Shown: positions 52,501 through 63,689 of the stretch, piece after piece | Layout: every line of letters begins with the position of its first letter | Numbering within the stretch: position 1 is the stretch's first letter | Source of the DNA: Reutealis trisperma | Lineage: Eukaryota > Streptophyta > Magnoliopsida > Malpighiales > Euphorbiaceae | Assembly: GCA_947687605.1 (NCBI GenBank) | Contig: CANTUT010001177.1 | Location: 77,001 to 141,000 of the forward strand | Direction of reading: 5' to 3' | Length of the DNA: 64,000 nt | Made by a program: the position numbers and the translations under genes | Notes under the pieces: model-generated | Seen by the model: the letters and a program-made list of their open reading frames with translations, nothing else | Database searches by the model: none | Told to the model about the DNA's origin: nothing

Positions 52501-53699
52501 AAAAATGCTTTTCTACATGGTGATCTTCAGGAGGAAGTTTATATGGAGCAACCTCCTGGGTTTGTTGCTCAGGGGGAGTATGGGAAGGTGTGTCGACTCA
52601 GAAAATCTCTTTATGGTCTGAAGCAAAGTCCTCAGGCTTGGTTTGGCAAATTTAGTCTTGCAGTGGAGAAATTTGGAATGTAGAAATGTCAGTCTGATCA
52701 TTCAATTTTCTATAGGCAATCTACATCTGGGAGTATCTTTCTAGTAGTATATGTGGATGATATTGTTATCACTGGGAGTGACACTGCAGGAATTTATTCT
52801 TTGAAGGCTTTTCTTCATAGTCGGTTTCACACAAAAGACTTAGGGACATTGAGATACTTCTTAGGGATTGAGGTAACCAGAAGTAAGAAAGGGATTTTCT
52901 TATCCCAGAGAAAGTATGTGCTTGATCTGTTAACTGAGACAGGAAAGACTGGAGCTAGGCCATGTAGTACTCCTATGATGCCTAATTTGCAGTTGACAAA
53001 AGATGGAGACTTGTTTGAAGAACCAAAAAAGTATAAGAGATTGGTTGGGAAATTAAACTACCTTACAGTAACTCGACCTGACATTGCTTACCCAGTCAGT
53101 GTTGTTAGTCAATTTATGTTTGCTCCTACAGTTTAACATTGGAAAGCATTAGAACAAATTTTATGTTATTTGAAGAGAGCTCCTGGCCTTGGGATACTAT
53201 ATAAAGATCACGGGCATACTCACATTGAGTGTTTTTCAAACACAGATTGGCAGGATCTAAGATTGATCAGAGATCTACAGGTTATTGTCTTTTTGTTGGA
53301 GGAAATTTGGTTTCATGGAAAAGTAAGAAACAGAATGTGGTGTCTCGGTCCAGTGCTGAATCAGAATACAGAGCTATGGCACAGTCTACTTATGAGATAA
53401 TCTAGGTATATCAGCTCTTAATAGAAGTTGGTCTTAAAACTTCTATGCCAGCTAAGTTGTGGTGCGATAATCAAGCTGCCTTACATATTGCTTGTGATCC
53501 AGTATTTCATGAATGAACTAAACATATTGAGATTGATTGTCATTTTGTTCATGAGAAGATACAACAAAATCTTATCTCCACTGGGCATGTGAAGACTGGA
53601 GAACAACTAGGAGATATCTTTATTAAACCTTTGAATGGGAATCGAGTGAATTATATTTGTAATAAGCTGGGCATGATAAATATCTATGCTCCAGCTTAA
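49539..53699 (+). pseudogene. Copia-2 gag-pol, recently broken
   Basis: ATG 49539 (MADDQKNFIVTDVIP). Gag N-terminus LTGPNYLDWCKTV; CCHC knuckle at about 50310 (CYYCHELGHTKRTC). Protease WVIDSGCTNHM (50570-50600). GAG-pre-integrase GHCQLGHPS. Integrase with DVWGP, FVDDFSR and NGVAERKNRH. Reverse transcriptase with KNAFLHGDLQEEVYMEQPPG, LYGLKQSPQAW and YVDDIVITGSD near 52755. RNase H at 53170-53690, ending TAA 53697-53699 (INIYAPA). A frameshift lies near 52230 and others in RNase H. Several stops fall on expected Gln/Arg positions (for example 50835-50837, 51093-51095). All domains are present, so it died recently. Confidence 0.93.
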
Positions 53700-53706
53700 G
53701 GGGGAG
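53698..53706 (+). promoter_or_regulatory. Copia-2 polypurine tract
   Basis: AAGGGGGAG before the 3' LTR; its first AA is also the last two bases of the pol stop codon. Confidence 0.88.
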
Positions 53707-53869
53707 TGTTAGGAAAATATCTGTTAGTATCTTGTAATATCTATAAATATTATAGGATCATGATTCTATGCCTATTTAGTGGGTAGTTTCCTAATATAGA
53801 ATTAGCTAACTTGTATATATTATCATATTATGTAAACCCTAAATTATTAGAGAATATACAGAAATTACT
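53707..53869 (+). mobile_element. Copia-2 3' LTR
   Basis: 163 bp, TGTTAGG...GAAATTACT. The last base of the expected CA end is T. One extra T and about four substitutions separate it from the 5' LTR. Confidence 0.93.
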
Positions 53870-53874
53870 GGTCC

Positions 53875-54086
53875 AAAGGTTGAAGGAGCTTTAGGTTTAC
53901 ATTTGAGGTGTAAGGTTCAAGCGTTTGGTGTTTAGGGTAAGGCTAAGGCGAGGTGTTTAAGGTATGTGGTTAAGGTAATGGTGTTTAGGATAAAGGCTAG
54001 GGTGAGGTGTTTAGAATAAAGGCTAGGGTGATGGTGTTTAGGATAAAGGCTAGGCTGAGGTGTTTAAGGCATGTGGTTTAGGATAA
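53875..54086. repeat. Leader repeats, continued
   Basis: At least five units of about 31-40 bp, 'gtttaggataaaggctagggtgaggt', continuing the sequence interrupted by Copia-2 at 48837. The run ends abruptly where the chromovirus begins. Confidence 0.8.
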
Positions 54087-56797
54087 TTGCATGACCTACT
54101 CCATAAGGGCTTCATTCGACCAAGCAGTTTGCCATAGGGCGCTCCAGTGTTGTTCGTGAAAAAGAAAGATGGATTATTTTGAATGTGCATCGACTATCAT
54201 CAACTTAACAAAGTCACTGTAAAGAATAGATACCCATGGTCGAGGATTGATGATCTTTTTGATCAACTGCAAGAAGCTGGTCACTTCTCCAAGATTGACT
54301 TAAGGTCTGGCTATCATCAACTAAAGATCCGAGGAGAAGATATCTATAAGACTGTCTTTCGTACTAGATATGGGCACTACGAGTTCACAGTTTTTCCATT
54401 CAGTTTGATGAATGCTCCTGCTGCTTTCATGGACTTGATGAATCAGGTATTCAAGCCATTCCTTGACAAGTTCATGATCATATTCATTGATGACATCCTG
54501 ATCTATTCGAAGAATAAAGAGGAACATGAAGAACATCTGAGGATCGTACTTCAAATGTTACGTGATCACCAACTCTACGCTAAGTTATCTAAATGTGAGT
54601 TTTGGATGGAGTCGGTCAACTTTCTTGGACATGTAGTAAGTAAGGAACGAATTCAAGTTGATCCTAAGAAAGTTGAAGCAGTAGCGAATTGGCCAAGGCC
54701 CATAACAATTTCTGAGGTACAAAGTTTCTTAAGCATAGGGGGATATTATCGTAGATTTGTGCAAGACCTTTCTAAGATAGCAGTCCCATTGACCAAGTTG
54801 ACAAGAAAACAAGTTAAGTTCAATTGGGAAGAGTCCTGTGAGAAGAGTTTTTAGAAACTCAAAGAGTGTTTGATATCGGCACCAGTCTTGACATTACCTG
54901 AAGGAGAAGAAGGATTCACGGTCTATTGCAATGCTTCGAGAGTAGGACTTGGGTATGTCTTGATGCAAAATGGTAAAGTCATCGCCTATGCATCACGACA
55001 ATTAAAGAGACATGAAGTGAATTACCCTACTCACGATTTAGAATTAGCTGCAGTAGTGTTCGCTCTAAAGATCTGGAGACATTACATGTATGGGACGAAG
55101 TGTGAGATCTATACGAATCATAAGAGTCTTCAATATATCTTGAGCCAAAGGGACCTCAATCTAAGACAAAGGAGATGGATTGAACTATTGAAGGATTATG
55201 ATTGTCAGATTCTCTATCATCTCGGGAAGGTGAATGTAGTGGCAAATGCCTTGAGTCGAAAGTCGATGGGAAGCCTAGCCCATATGGATGTGAGAAAAAG
55301 GTCGATTGTGAAGGAACTAAAGGAATTGTTTAATCAAGGATTAAGACTAGAGATTGGAGGATCAAGAGTTTTATTGGCTCATTTTCAAGTGAGATCTAAG
55401 TTAATGGAGGAAATAAGGAATGCACAAGATAGAGACCCATACTTGATGAAGTTGAAGGATGAGATGAGAGAAGGAAAGAATCCTGAGTTTGAGATAGTCA
55501 ATGGAGTTTTAAAGTGTAAGAATAGAGTATGCGTGCCTGATGTGGATGGACTAAAGGAAAGGATATTGAAGGAAGCACATCAGACACCTTACTGCGCTCA
55601 TCCTAGAACTACCAAGATGTACCATAATGTGAAAGCTAATTATTGGTGGCCTGGATTGAAGAAAGATGTAGCTAAGTTTGTAGCATCCTGCCTAACTTGC
55701 CAACAAGTCAAGTACGAACATCAATGACCCTCAAGATTGCTACAAGAGATTCGATTACTCGAATGGAAGTGGGAGCGCATCACAATGGACTTCGTTGTTA
55801 GCTTACCTAGAACCTCCAAAGTATATGATTCTATATGGGTCATAGTAGATAGATTAACAAAGTTTGCCCATTTCCTAGGAGTTAAGACCACTTATTCTGC
55901 AGCTTAGTATGTGCAGTTATATATAGATGAGATTGTGAAACTACATGGAGTGCCAATTTCGATCATCTCTGATCAAGGAACTCAATTCACCTCAAGGTTC
56001 TGGCAAAAGTTGCAAGAAGTGTTAGGAACACAATTAGATTTTAGTACAGCGTTTCACCCTCAAATGGACGGCCAATCTGAAAGAACAATTCAGACACTCG
56101 AGGACATGCTAAGGATGTGTGTCTTGGATTTTGGTGGTAGCTGGGATAAGTATTTACCCCTGATTGAATTCACCTACAACAATAGCTATCATTCATCCAT
56201 TGGCATGGCGCCATACGAAGCATTGTATGGGAGGAAGTGTCATTCTCTGATTTGTTGGATTGAACTTGGAGACAAGCATATAGAAATGCCTGAATTGGTT
56301 AATGAGACCACCGAGAAAGTACCAATAATTCAAGATCGACTGAAGACGGCATTCAGTCGACAAAAGAATTACACAGACCCTAAGCAAAAGGAAGTCCAAT
56401 TCGCCGTGGGAGATCATGTGTTCTTAAAGGTCTCGCCAATGAAAGGAGTTATGAGCTTTGGCAAGAAAGGGAAATTAGCACCTTGTTTCACTGGTCCTTT
56501 TGAAATCTTAGATAAGGTTGGAGAAGTGTCTTATAGACTTGCCCTGCCTCCAACTTTGGCACATGTACACCCAGTGTTCCACATTTCCATGTTAAGGAAA
56601 TATGTGTCTGATCCATCGCACGTTCTTTTACCTCCAGACATTACATTAGATGAACAACTATCTTATGAGGAGTCACAAATAGCTATAGTGGATCGACAAG
56701 TAAAGAAGTTAAGAAATAAGGAGATACCCATGATTAAGGTTCAGTGGCGAAATCATGGGATAGATGAATGCACTTGGGAAGCAGAGGAGGAAATGTG
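54087..56797 (+). pseudogene. G2 pol: reverse transcriptase, RNase H, integrase, chromodomain
   Basis: Begins at the LLHKGFIRPS region, just before the catalytic RT part. RT: MCIDYHQLNK, FIDDILIYSK (catalytic DD near 54488), FLGHVVS. RNase H: TVYCNASRVGLG, where the first catalytic Asp has become Asn, then ELAAVVFALKIWRHY and NHKSLQYI (first Asp also changed to Asn). Integrase: HQTPYCAHPRTTKMY…CLTCQQ zinc domain, then catalytic MDFV, SDQGTQF and QSERTIQ. A GPF/Y-like region and a chromodomain (LSYEESQIAIVDRQVKKL… DECTWEAEEEM) follow to 56797. Stops at 54852-54854 and 55905-55907 sit where Gln is usual; another is at 55725-55727. The chromodomain is thought to steer such elements to marked chromatin. 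Confidence 0.92.
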
Positions 56798-56862
56798 ACA
56801 GAAGCATCCTCAGCTTTTCAAGAGTAACTAGGTAAGGGTTAAATTCGAGGACGAATTTCCTT

Positions 56863-56874
56863 AAAGGGGGAGAA
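56863..56874 (+). promoter_or_regulatory. G2 polypurine tract
   Basis: AAAGGGGGAGAA directly before the LTR start TATAACAACCC. Confidence 0.88.
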
Positions 56875-59800
56875 TATAACAACCCACAGCCACCCTAGGA
56901 ATTTTCATGATAAATTGTTTGATTTAGAACTAATAAGGCTAAGTGTGTGCTTGTGTGAAAATCTGTGATCTAGGTGATTGATGAGTATGAGGCATACTAA
57001 ATTAATTTTAATATGCATAATATGTGTTGCCATTGTGAAATAAATGATTTACATAAAGTGCATTTGCATAAAAGAATTTATTTTAAATAAAATGAATTTT
57101 CATGCATAAAATAATTTTTAAGCATAAAATAATTTTATGGGTATTTTTAAAATATTTTTAAATAAATATTTTGAGGGAAATATTCTAGAATTAAAAAGAA
57201 AAATATTATTTTCATTTTTAAATCCTTTCAGCCGAAATTTTTAAAGAAAAAGTCTAATTACCTAAAAGTCCACTACACAAAAATGCTCATAACCTAATTC
57301 ATTAAGGGTAAAAGTGGAAATTCCACTCCAACCCTAATATATATTCTAATTTTCAGCCAAACAAGGGTTTCCAGCAGCCATTCCCTTATTCTTTCTGTAT
57401 TTGGCAGAAAAACCTCTCAAAATAATTCTCTCTACTGAAATATCAAAAATACTTTACCGTAATCGTAAGTTTTTATTCTCTTTCGATTTTTAAACTGTTT
57501 TCTATGAAATAAATTATGGAAAAATTATTTTGAACTGTTTGATTACTGATTTCTATAGATTCAATTCTGTTTGAGTGAATTTTTGGGAGAGAAAATCTAT
57601 TTTCTACAGAAAACACAATTCTTTCCGCAAGATTTCTCCAAAGGTGAATTTTATAACTTAAAATCACAATTTTATTGTATAAACATCATAAGGGGGGGTG
57701 ATTTGTACTTGTTTGTATTCTAAACTGATTTTTGATTTGTTTTGATGAAAAATATTGCATGAAATAATATTTCTGCATATTTCTGTGATGACCGAAAAGT
57801 TTCGAAAAATAAAGGAATTCAAAGTTTTCGTGTTAGGACTTGGAAATTAGAAAATTTTATTCTTTCATGAATACATGGCTACCGATTTGTATGAATTGGT
57901 ATTCTAATATGATATTTGTTTTGTTTAGATGAAAAATAATGACTTGAATCATGTGCCTGTTTATCGCTGAAATAAATGAAATGGGCGGAAAGCGCGAAAA
58001 CTCATGATTTTTCACCAAAGTCTTTGAACTTGGAATTTTTTTGTATAAACCTTACCTATGGCTGCCAATTCATGAAGGAATGTGTTCTAAACTGATATTT
58101 TCAATGATTGAATGAAAAATAATGGTTTAAACAATCTGTTTGCATATTTCTGAAATGACCGGAAAATACCGAAAACGAGAAAACTTATAGTTTTGTGCAC
58201 TATAATGCAAAAGATCGAATTTTCATATATTAATGACACCAATAGTGGCTGATTCTTATGAATTTATATTCTAGAATGATTTTTGTTATGTTTACATGAA
58301 AAATCTTGGTTCAAACTATGTTTTTACATATTTCTAAAATAGACGGAAAGCACAAAAAGAAGAAGAATTTGGTTTTACCTTAATGAATGCATTCGACCTA
58401 CATGAACAATTTTGTCCAAATGTTTATAAATTTTATGTGATGTGTCTTGGTGATTGTTGACATGTATGTATGTATAATAGATGATGAAATTGCATGTTGG
58501 TTGAAGGTATGATCCTAGATAAGCTTAAATGTATTATAGTATACTTAAGGTATACTTAAGGTATCTTAACCTTGTATTGTGATTAGAATGCAAATGTGAT
58601 TGGGAAATATGGAACTAGATGTTATGATGAATTGATGATGAACATATGATTATAAGTTAATGAAGTGAAAGGGATCATAAGAGTTAAGCATGATGTTTGA
58701 AGGATTAATTGTTAAGTTGATATGTATGGAAGTGCAAAGTGAATTAAGATAATTGATAAGTGAATTGATATTGAGGTAATGATATTGTGATGACCTTAAA
58801 AAGGTATTAATATGATTGAAATGTGTTTTCATGTGAGCCTATAAGGTCTAAGTATGCAAGACCAGTAGGTCAACGAGCTATGTGCAAGTGATGAGTACAC
58901 CTATGTGTGGACTCTAAGTGTATGTGTATGCTATATGTACATGGGCAGTTATGGGATAGGAACATCATGAGTAAATAAATACTAAGTGTTAAATCAAATA
59001 TTATGTTAGAGTTTGAGGAGCTTTAGAAGTGCAAAGGGGACTACGTGTAATAGGAGCAAAGGAACCCTAAGGTGAGTAAACACTATGTTCATGCTACAAG
59101 CGTGAGTAAACATCGTATTCATGTTGTAAGTGTAAACAACATTTTGTTATGTTACAAGAATGGGATATATTTTTATGTGAACCTTTGTGATCTTCGAAAC
59201 CCAAGTTCTTTCTTTAAATTTTATGATTTCTTTGTCAAGCTTGGGTTGCCAAGGAACATTTGGTCCAAAACTATTTTGCTTATCCAATGAGAACTTTTTT
59301 TGTGATAAACACCCTAACTCGTATTCTTTCTGGAACTACACTTTCATTGTATTATTGTTAAAAGCCAAACTACTATTGTTATTGATTTCTTTGTCAAGCT
59401 TGGGTTGCCAAGGAACATTTGGTCCAAAACTATTTTGCTTATCCAATGAGAACTTTTTTTGTGATAAACACCCTAACTCGTATTCTTTCTGGAACTACAC
59501 TTTCATTGTATTATTGTTAAAAGCCAAACTACTATTGTTATTGAAATACAAGTTATTGTTGCCATATGTGATATTGTTAATTGTGTTTACTAATAGCTCT
59601 AGCTATGGTACCTTTACCCTTTATGCAGAATCCTCGTGCCGATGCCGGTAATCATCAAAACCTGTACACATAGTCTTAACCCGATGGATAGGGGTAGTGT
59701 ATCCACCTCAGCTAGAAGGGGCGGTTCTAGCCGTGGAGCCTGATCAGCTTCACGCTTGAATTTGGCAAAGGCCACCTCTCCTCAATGTGTTTTGAGTGAA

Positions 59801-60377
59801 TTGAGTATAGTCTTCACTCTATAAGTGTTATAAGTGTGATTTCTGCAAACTTGCTAAATTAAACCCTTGCTGAATTGCAACCTGATTCATGAGTTATAAA
59901 CCATGAACTATGTGTATAAGCTATGTGTTTCCTTTCAAAGGAATATGTGATAATGTATGCGCCTTTACGTTTACTCATTGAGATCATCTATCTCACCCCT
60001 TTTTCCTTGTGTGGTTTCAGGTGAGCAAATGTGAGGAGGCAAGGTGATGGCTCAAGCATTCTACTTCACTTGGGGAATTCCTTGTCCGAGTTATCAATAA
60101 TACTATGTTTATGAAGTCTTGTCTTTAGATGCTTCGGGAATGTTAATTGATACTTATAGAGATTTATATTAATTTCCTTATGGATTTTATATGTAACGAT
60201 TTACTTTAAGTCTTTCGCAAATTATGGTATTTATCTAAATGTTTTAATGAGTAATGAAGAAGGTTCGGTAAGATCCTAGGCATGATTGTTATATGTTAAT
60301 GGGTTCTATGGGCGTGGGTGACCTTATGTCTCCCCATGTTCTAGAACCATCGTATCTCATAAGGTTGGGATGTGACA
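56875..60377 (+). mobile_element. G2 3' LTR
   Basis: 3503 bp, TATAACAACCC...GGGATGTGACA (TG at the start now TA). Same family as LTR-A and LTR-B. It shares the 'gtagtgtatccacctcagctagaagg' block (59690-59725, complement near 43650-43680) and the ending 'ctccccatgttctagaacc'. It holds a perfect 159-bp tandem duplication. Confidence 0.92.
59225..59542 (+). repeat. 159-bp tandem duplication in G2 LTR
   Basis: Two adjacent copies (59225-59383, 59384-59542) that look identical. The unit is 53 codons long, so it makes a 154-codon ORF with a repeated peptide, which is not a gene. LTR-A and LTR-B have no obvious second copy at the matching place, so it is probably recent. Confidence 0.93.
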
Positions 60378-61079
60378 TTCCCTTTGAAAGAAAAACCTGA
60401 ATTACACCTTTTCTTGATTAGGAAGCTTAGAAATAGGGTTTGAGGTGATTAGAAGGCTTATGAATAGGGTTTTGAGATTATTAGAAAGCTTATGAATAAG
60501 GTTTGAAGTGATTGGGAAACTTATGAATAAGGTGTAAGGTGATGGAAGAAGTTTTGGAATGAGGTTTTAGAGATTTAGAGATTTAGAAAGAGGATTTTGA
60601 CGATTAGAAAGCTTAGGAATAGGGTTTAGAAAGCTTTAGGGAGAGTATAGAAGCATATAATCATGTGTGGAAGTTGTTAGGAGGTGTAAGGTATTTATAA
60701 GGGGAGTTTAGGGGCTCAAAATTATGAATTTTTAATGTGGGAACTAGGAAAAACACATTGTGGTATCTATTCAAAATTTGTGATAACTGCAGAGCTTTGC
60801 CTTTACGGCAGCCAAAGGGACACTTGTGGCAACCACAAAGGAGGCTCTACGAATTACCGCAGCTGGCGTGCAAGCTACCGCACCCCATTTTTTGGCCCTT
60901 TCTCATCCACTTTTGATCTGATTTGGGCCTTGTTTGATTCTATGGGTTTGTAATTGAGTAATGGTCACCTGAAAGTGCAATTTTAAGGAAATTTATTATA
61001 TTGGCTCTGCATAGTTCACTAATCTTAGTAGGTGTTAAGCTACAGCCAAATCCCAAAAGTGCAAATTTGAGGATTCACA
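60378..61079 (-). mobile_element. N2 3' LTR, truncated
   Basis: Read in reverse it starts TGTGAATCCTCAAATTTGCA. A segment 'taacacctactaag' is shared with the inverted solo LTR at 25456. A TATA-like TTATAAATACC lies at 60700-60690 (minus). A block of about 36-bp repeats ('gattagaaagcttatgaataggg', 60413-60640) lies downstream. The expected ...CTCACA end is absent. Confidence 0.75.
60413..60640. repeat. Degenerate 36-bp repeats in N2 LTR
   Basis: Repeated 'gattagaaggcttatgaatagggttttgag'-like units in the transcribed part of the LTR. Confidence 0.75.
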
Positions 61080-61094
61080 ATTGCCCCCTCATCA
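61080..61094 (-). promoter_or_regulatory. N2 polypurine tract
   Basis: Minus strand TGATGAGGGGGCAAT before the LTR, nearly identical to N1's. Confidence 0.8.
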
Positions 61095-61139
61095 AAATTG
61101 GCTTTGAGCAAAAGGTGATTCTGATGATTGTGAACCCTA

Positions 61140-61330
61140 GGAAGAGGTGCCATGTCAGACTCTGGGCTTGTGCTCATGCCATGTCAGATCTTTAGCTCAT
61201 GTATTCTTATGCCATGTTAGACCCTAGGCTTGTGCCATGTCAGACCCTAGGCTTGTTTGTTCTTGTGCCACGTCAGATTCTAGGTAATGCCATGTTAGAC
61301 TCTGGGCCATGTCAGATTATGGGCTTATGA
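61140..61330. repeat. Minisatellite, GCCATGTCAGACCCTAGGCTTG core
   Basis: Seven or eight degenerate copies of 'gccatgtcagaccctaggctt' with 'gtt(c)ttatg' spacers. Unrelated in sequence to N1's minisatellite. Confidence 0.85.
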
Positions 61331-61659
61331 TATCTGCTTATGTTTGTTATGCATTAAGGCATTGATGCTTTATGCAAATTGAACCTTGTGATATTTAAAC
61401 ATGGTATAAGAATGTAAACCTTTTGGGAGGGCTCCCTATGATAAATGAGGGTTTGTCAATGGCTATCAGTTTGACCTTAACATTGGCTGTGAGAATGGTC
61501 TTGGTGAATTTCAATTAAGCTATCTGTTCGACCTAAATGTTTGGAGGTAAAGACGGTTTTGGATCTGTCCAACCTAGACTTTAGGATTTGGAGATTTGGT
61601 CCACCTAAGGGCAAGATTTGTGAATTTAAACTAGTTTAGCAAGGCCATCTATTCAGCCC

Positions 61660-62045
61660 TACTTTTAAGGAGATCATGATCAAAGTTATCCATTTGGCTT
61701 TGACATTTAGGAGGATTGGGATTAAAACTATCTGTTTAGCTTTGATGTCTGGGAGGATTGGGATCAAAGCTATTTGCTCAGCCTTGAAGGATTGGGACCA
61801 AAGCTATCTGTTTGGCTTTGTTGTTGTTGGGAAAATTAGGATCAAAGCTATCTGTTAGCCTTTGGTGCTTTGGGAGGATTGCGATCAAAGCTATCTATTT
61901 GGCATTGATGTTTGGGAAAATTGGGATCAAAGCTATTTGTTCAGCTTTGGTGTTGGAAAAATTAGGATTAAAGCTATCTGTTTGGCCTTAGTGTTGGGAG
62001 AAATTGGGATCAAAGCTATCTGTTTGGCTTCGATGTTGTGGGATT
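61660..62045. repeat. Minisatellite, GGGATCAAAGCTATCTGTTTGGC core
   Basis: About ten degenerate copies of 'gggatcaaagctatctgtttggctttg(gtgttgggagaatt)', 40-50 bp apart. Its frame stays open (61676-61858, 61862-62212), with IGIKAICLAL-like repeated peptides. I regard this as chance from the repeat, not a gene. Confidence 0.88.
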
Positions 62046-63689
62046 TAGAGAAGGTTATGTCTCTAACAGACAAGGGGTGTAGGAATGTCAGCATGGGTGG
62101 CTTAACTCGATTTGCCAACAAAAAGTTACGATTAAGGATCAGCCCTTATAGGGGAAGGTCTAGGCTAAGGATTGGTCATTGGGAGGGGTTAGGTAGGTCC
62201 TTAGAAGGATAAATTGGTCTTGAGATATTAGTTCAAGTTGTGTCAGATTCCTAGATCAAGTCAAGAACTGTCACTTGAAAATTTAGGTTACAAGATTTGA
62301 GCAAAGATGGTTGACCCCATACAGTGTCTGGGTAAGTGGATTCATTAGTTGAGCTACATTGATGAAGAGACCTTGAACTTACAAAAGTATTCCCAAAAGA
62401 GGCAGTTTAGCCAAGAAACTTAAGTTTTAATGATGGGCCTTGGTTCTGCTAATGAGTCCAAGCCTTGATATTTTGCTAATGAATTTGATAATAATATACC
62501 TAGGATGTATAATCTTTGGAAGAATGGGATAGTTGATCACTTGAAGAGATAGTAGGCCTTGATCAAAGAGTTCGGGGTAAAGTTGTTTTTGAAAGAGATA
62601 GGTAGGATGCCGCCCCATGAGTTGACTCAGCAAGCCGGACACATAGATTGGGAGCTGAAACTATACTCTGATTGATGTGGTAATGGTAGAATGAGACACA
62701 AAAGGCTAAAACTCTAAGCAAGAGTGGTGAAAACACTTAACGGGGTATGACTCTATGAAAGGTAAGACTAACAAAATGATTATCTTTGGATGAGATAGGA
62801 CTAATGGACTAGATAGTGCATCCAATTTTGAATGAAACAAATCTCCATCTTGAATTGTTACTTTGAGTTGATTCCATCTTTTGGCTAAGTTGCTTTTATG
62901 GGTTTTGATTACTTGCTCTAAGCTGCCCTTCTGAGTTTCTCTTTTTTTTTTATTTTCTTTTTGATTTTTGTCTCTCTTTCTTTTTTGAAATTTTTTTTGA
63001 ATTTTCTTTTTTCTTTTTTTTTTTTAGTTGGCAAGGCTATTTGTTTCATCTTGCTTAGAAAAGTCTGATTTTGTTTGGATCATGGGTTGGATTTCTGGTT
63101 TTCCTTCCCTTTTTAGTTACCAAGGCTATCTGTTCTGCTTTGCTTATGAAGATGATTGAGGATTGCCCCCAATCAGTAATGAGGATGGGATCTTTGTATT
63201 CTGCAAAATACTCAAACTTCAACAAAGAGGTGTCAGTTTGGAAAGAAAGTGACATGGATGTCTGCTTGGGGAATTTGAATGTTTTCCAAGGAACTGTAAT
63301 TTTAATGAAGGCTACCTTTAATGATCATTTGTTGTGGCCTTACATGAATTCTTAACCCTTCGCATGTGATTCCTTATTAGTGCAAAAATTCATTGTTTCA
63401 TTCAAATTAGATGAAAAGAAACACATAATGTCATCTTTCTTTATTACAATAAGAATAACTTCAACATACTCAATAGAATTACTTTGACAAACAGACTCGA
63501 AAAAGATAACTTTAACAAACAGACTTGAAAAGATGACTCTGACAAATAGACTCGGACTTTAATGACATAGACTCTAACTAGTATCCTTCTTGCATTGTTG
63601 ATTTACTAGGTAGCTTGAAAGGTTGATAGGTGAAAGAGGTATTTATTGCCAATGAGGTCTTGGACTGATTCTAAATAAGTCAAGTTTAA
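62046..63689 (-). other. N2 spacer
   Basis: No supported gene. A T/C-rich run at 62940-63030 matches N1's runs in place and flanks (N1 46757-46850). Small ORFs are scattered and lack known motifs. Confidence 0.6.

Larger units (their letters stand above)
48838..53869 (+). mobile_element. Copia-2: Ty1/copia element with exact target duplication
   Basis: 5' LTR 48838-48999, 3' LTR 53707-53869, flanked by exact GGTCC (48833-48837, 53870-53874). The two LTRs (162 and 163 bp) differ at about five places, so the insertion is younger than its surroundings. It has a primer-binding site, one gag-pol region and a polypurine tract. The very short LTR fits an Ale/Ivana-type lineage, not settled by eye. 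Confidence 0.95.
39867..54086 (-). mobile_element. N1: gag-only Tat-like element (TR-GAG type), reverse strand
   Basis: Reverse-strand order: leader (54086-53875 and 48837-48458), gag (48457-47390), spacer, minisatellite (42420-41690), polypurine tract, 3' LTR (41490-39867). No protease, reverse transcriptase or integrase is seen between gag and the 3' LTR. That fits the non-autonomous terminal-repeat-with-gag class. A Tekay LTR pair and a copia element are inserted in it. The 5' LTR is not found, so the right limit is uncertain. Confidence 0.6.
54087..60377 (+). mobile_element. G2: 5'-truncated Tekay-like chromovirus
   Basis: Starts inside reverse transcriptase and keeps RNase H, integrase, chromodomain, polypurine tract and one 3.5-kb LTR. 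The 5' LTR, gag and protease are missing. Long LTRs and a C-terminal chromodomain fit the Tekay/Del lineage. No target-site duplication is found, as expected when the 5' end is lost. Confidence 0.9.

Noticed and set aside
59187..59651. 154-codon ORF with a repeated peptide
   Set aside because: The repeat is the 159-bp DNA duplication inside an LTR; no start context or family match.
61676..62212. Two open frames with IGIKAICLAL-like repeats
   Set aside because: They follow the minisatellite; open frames arise from the unit composition.
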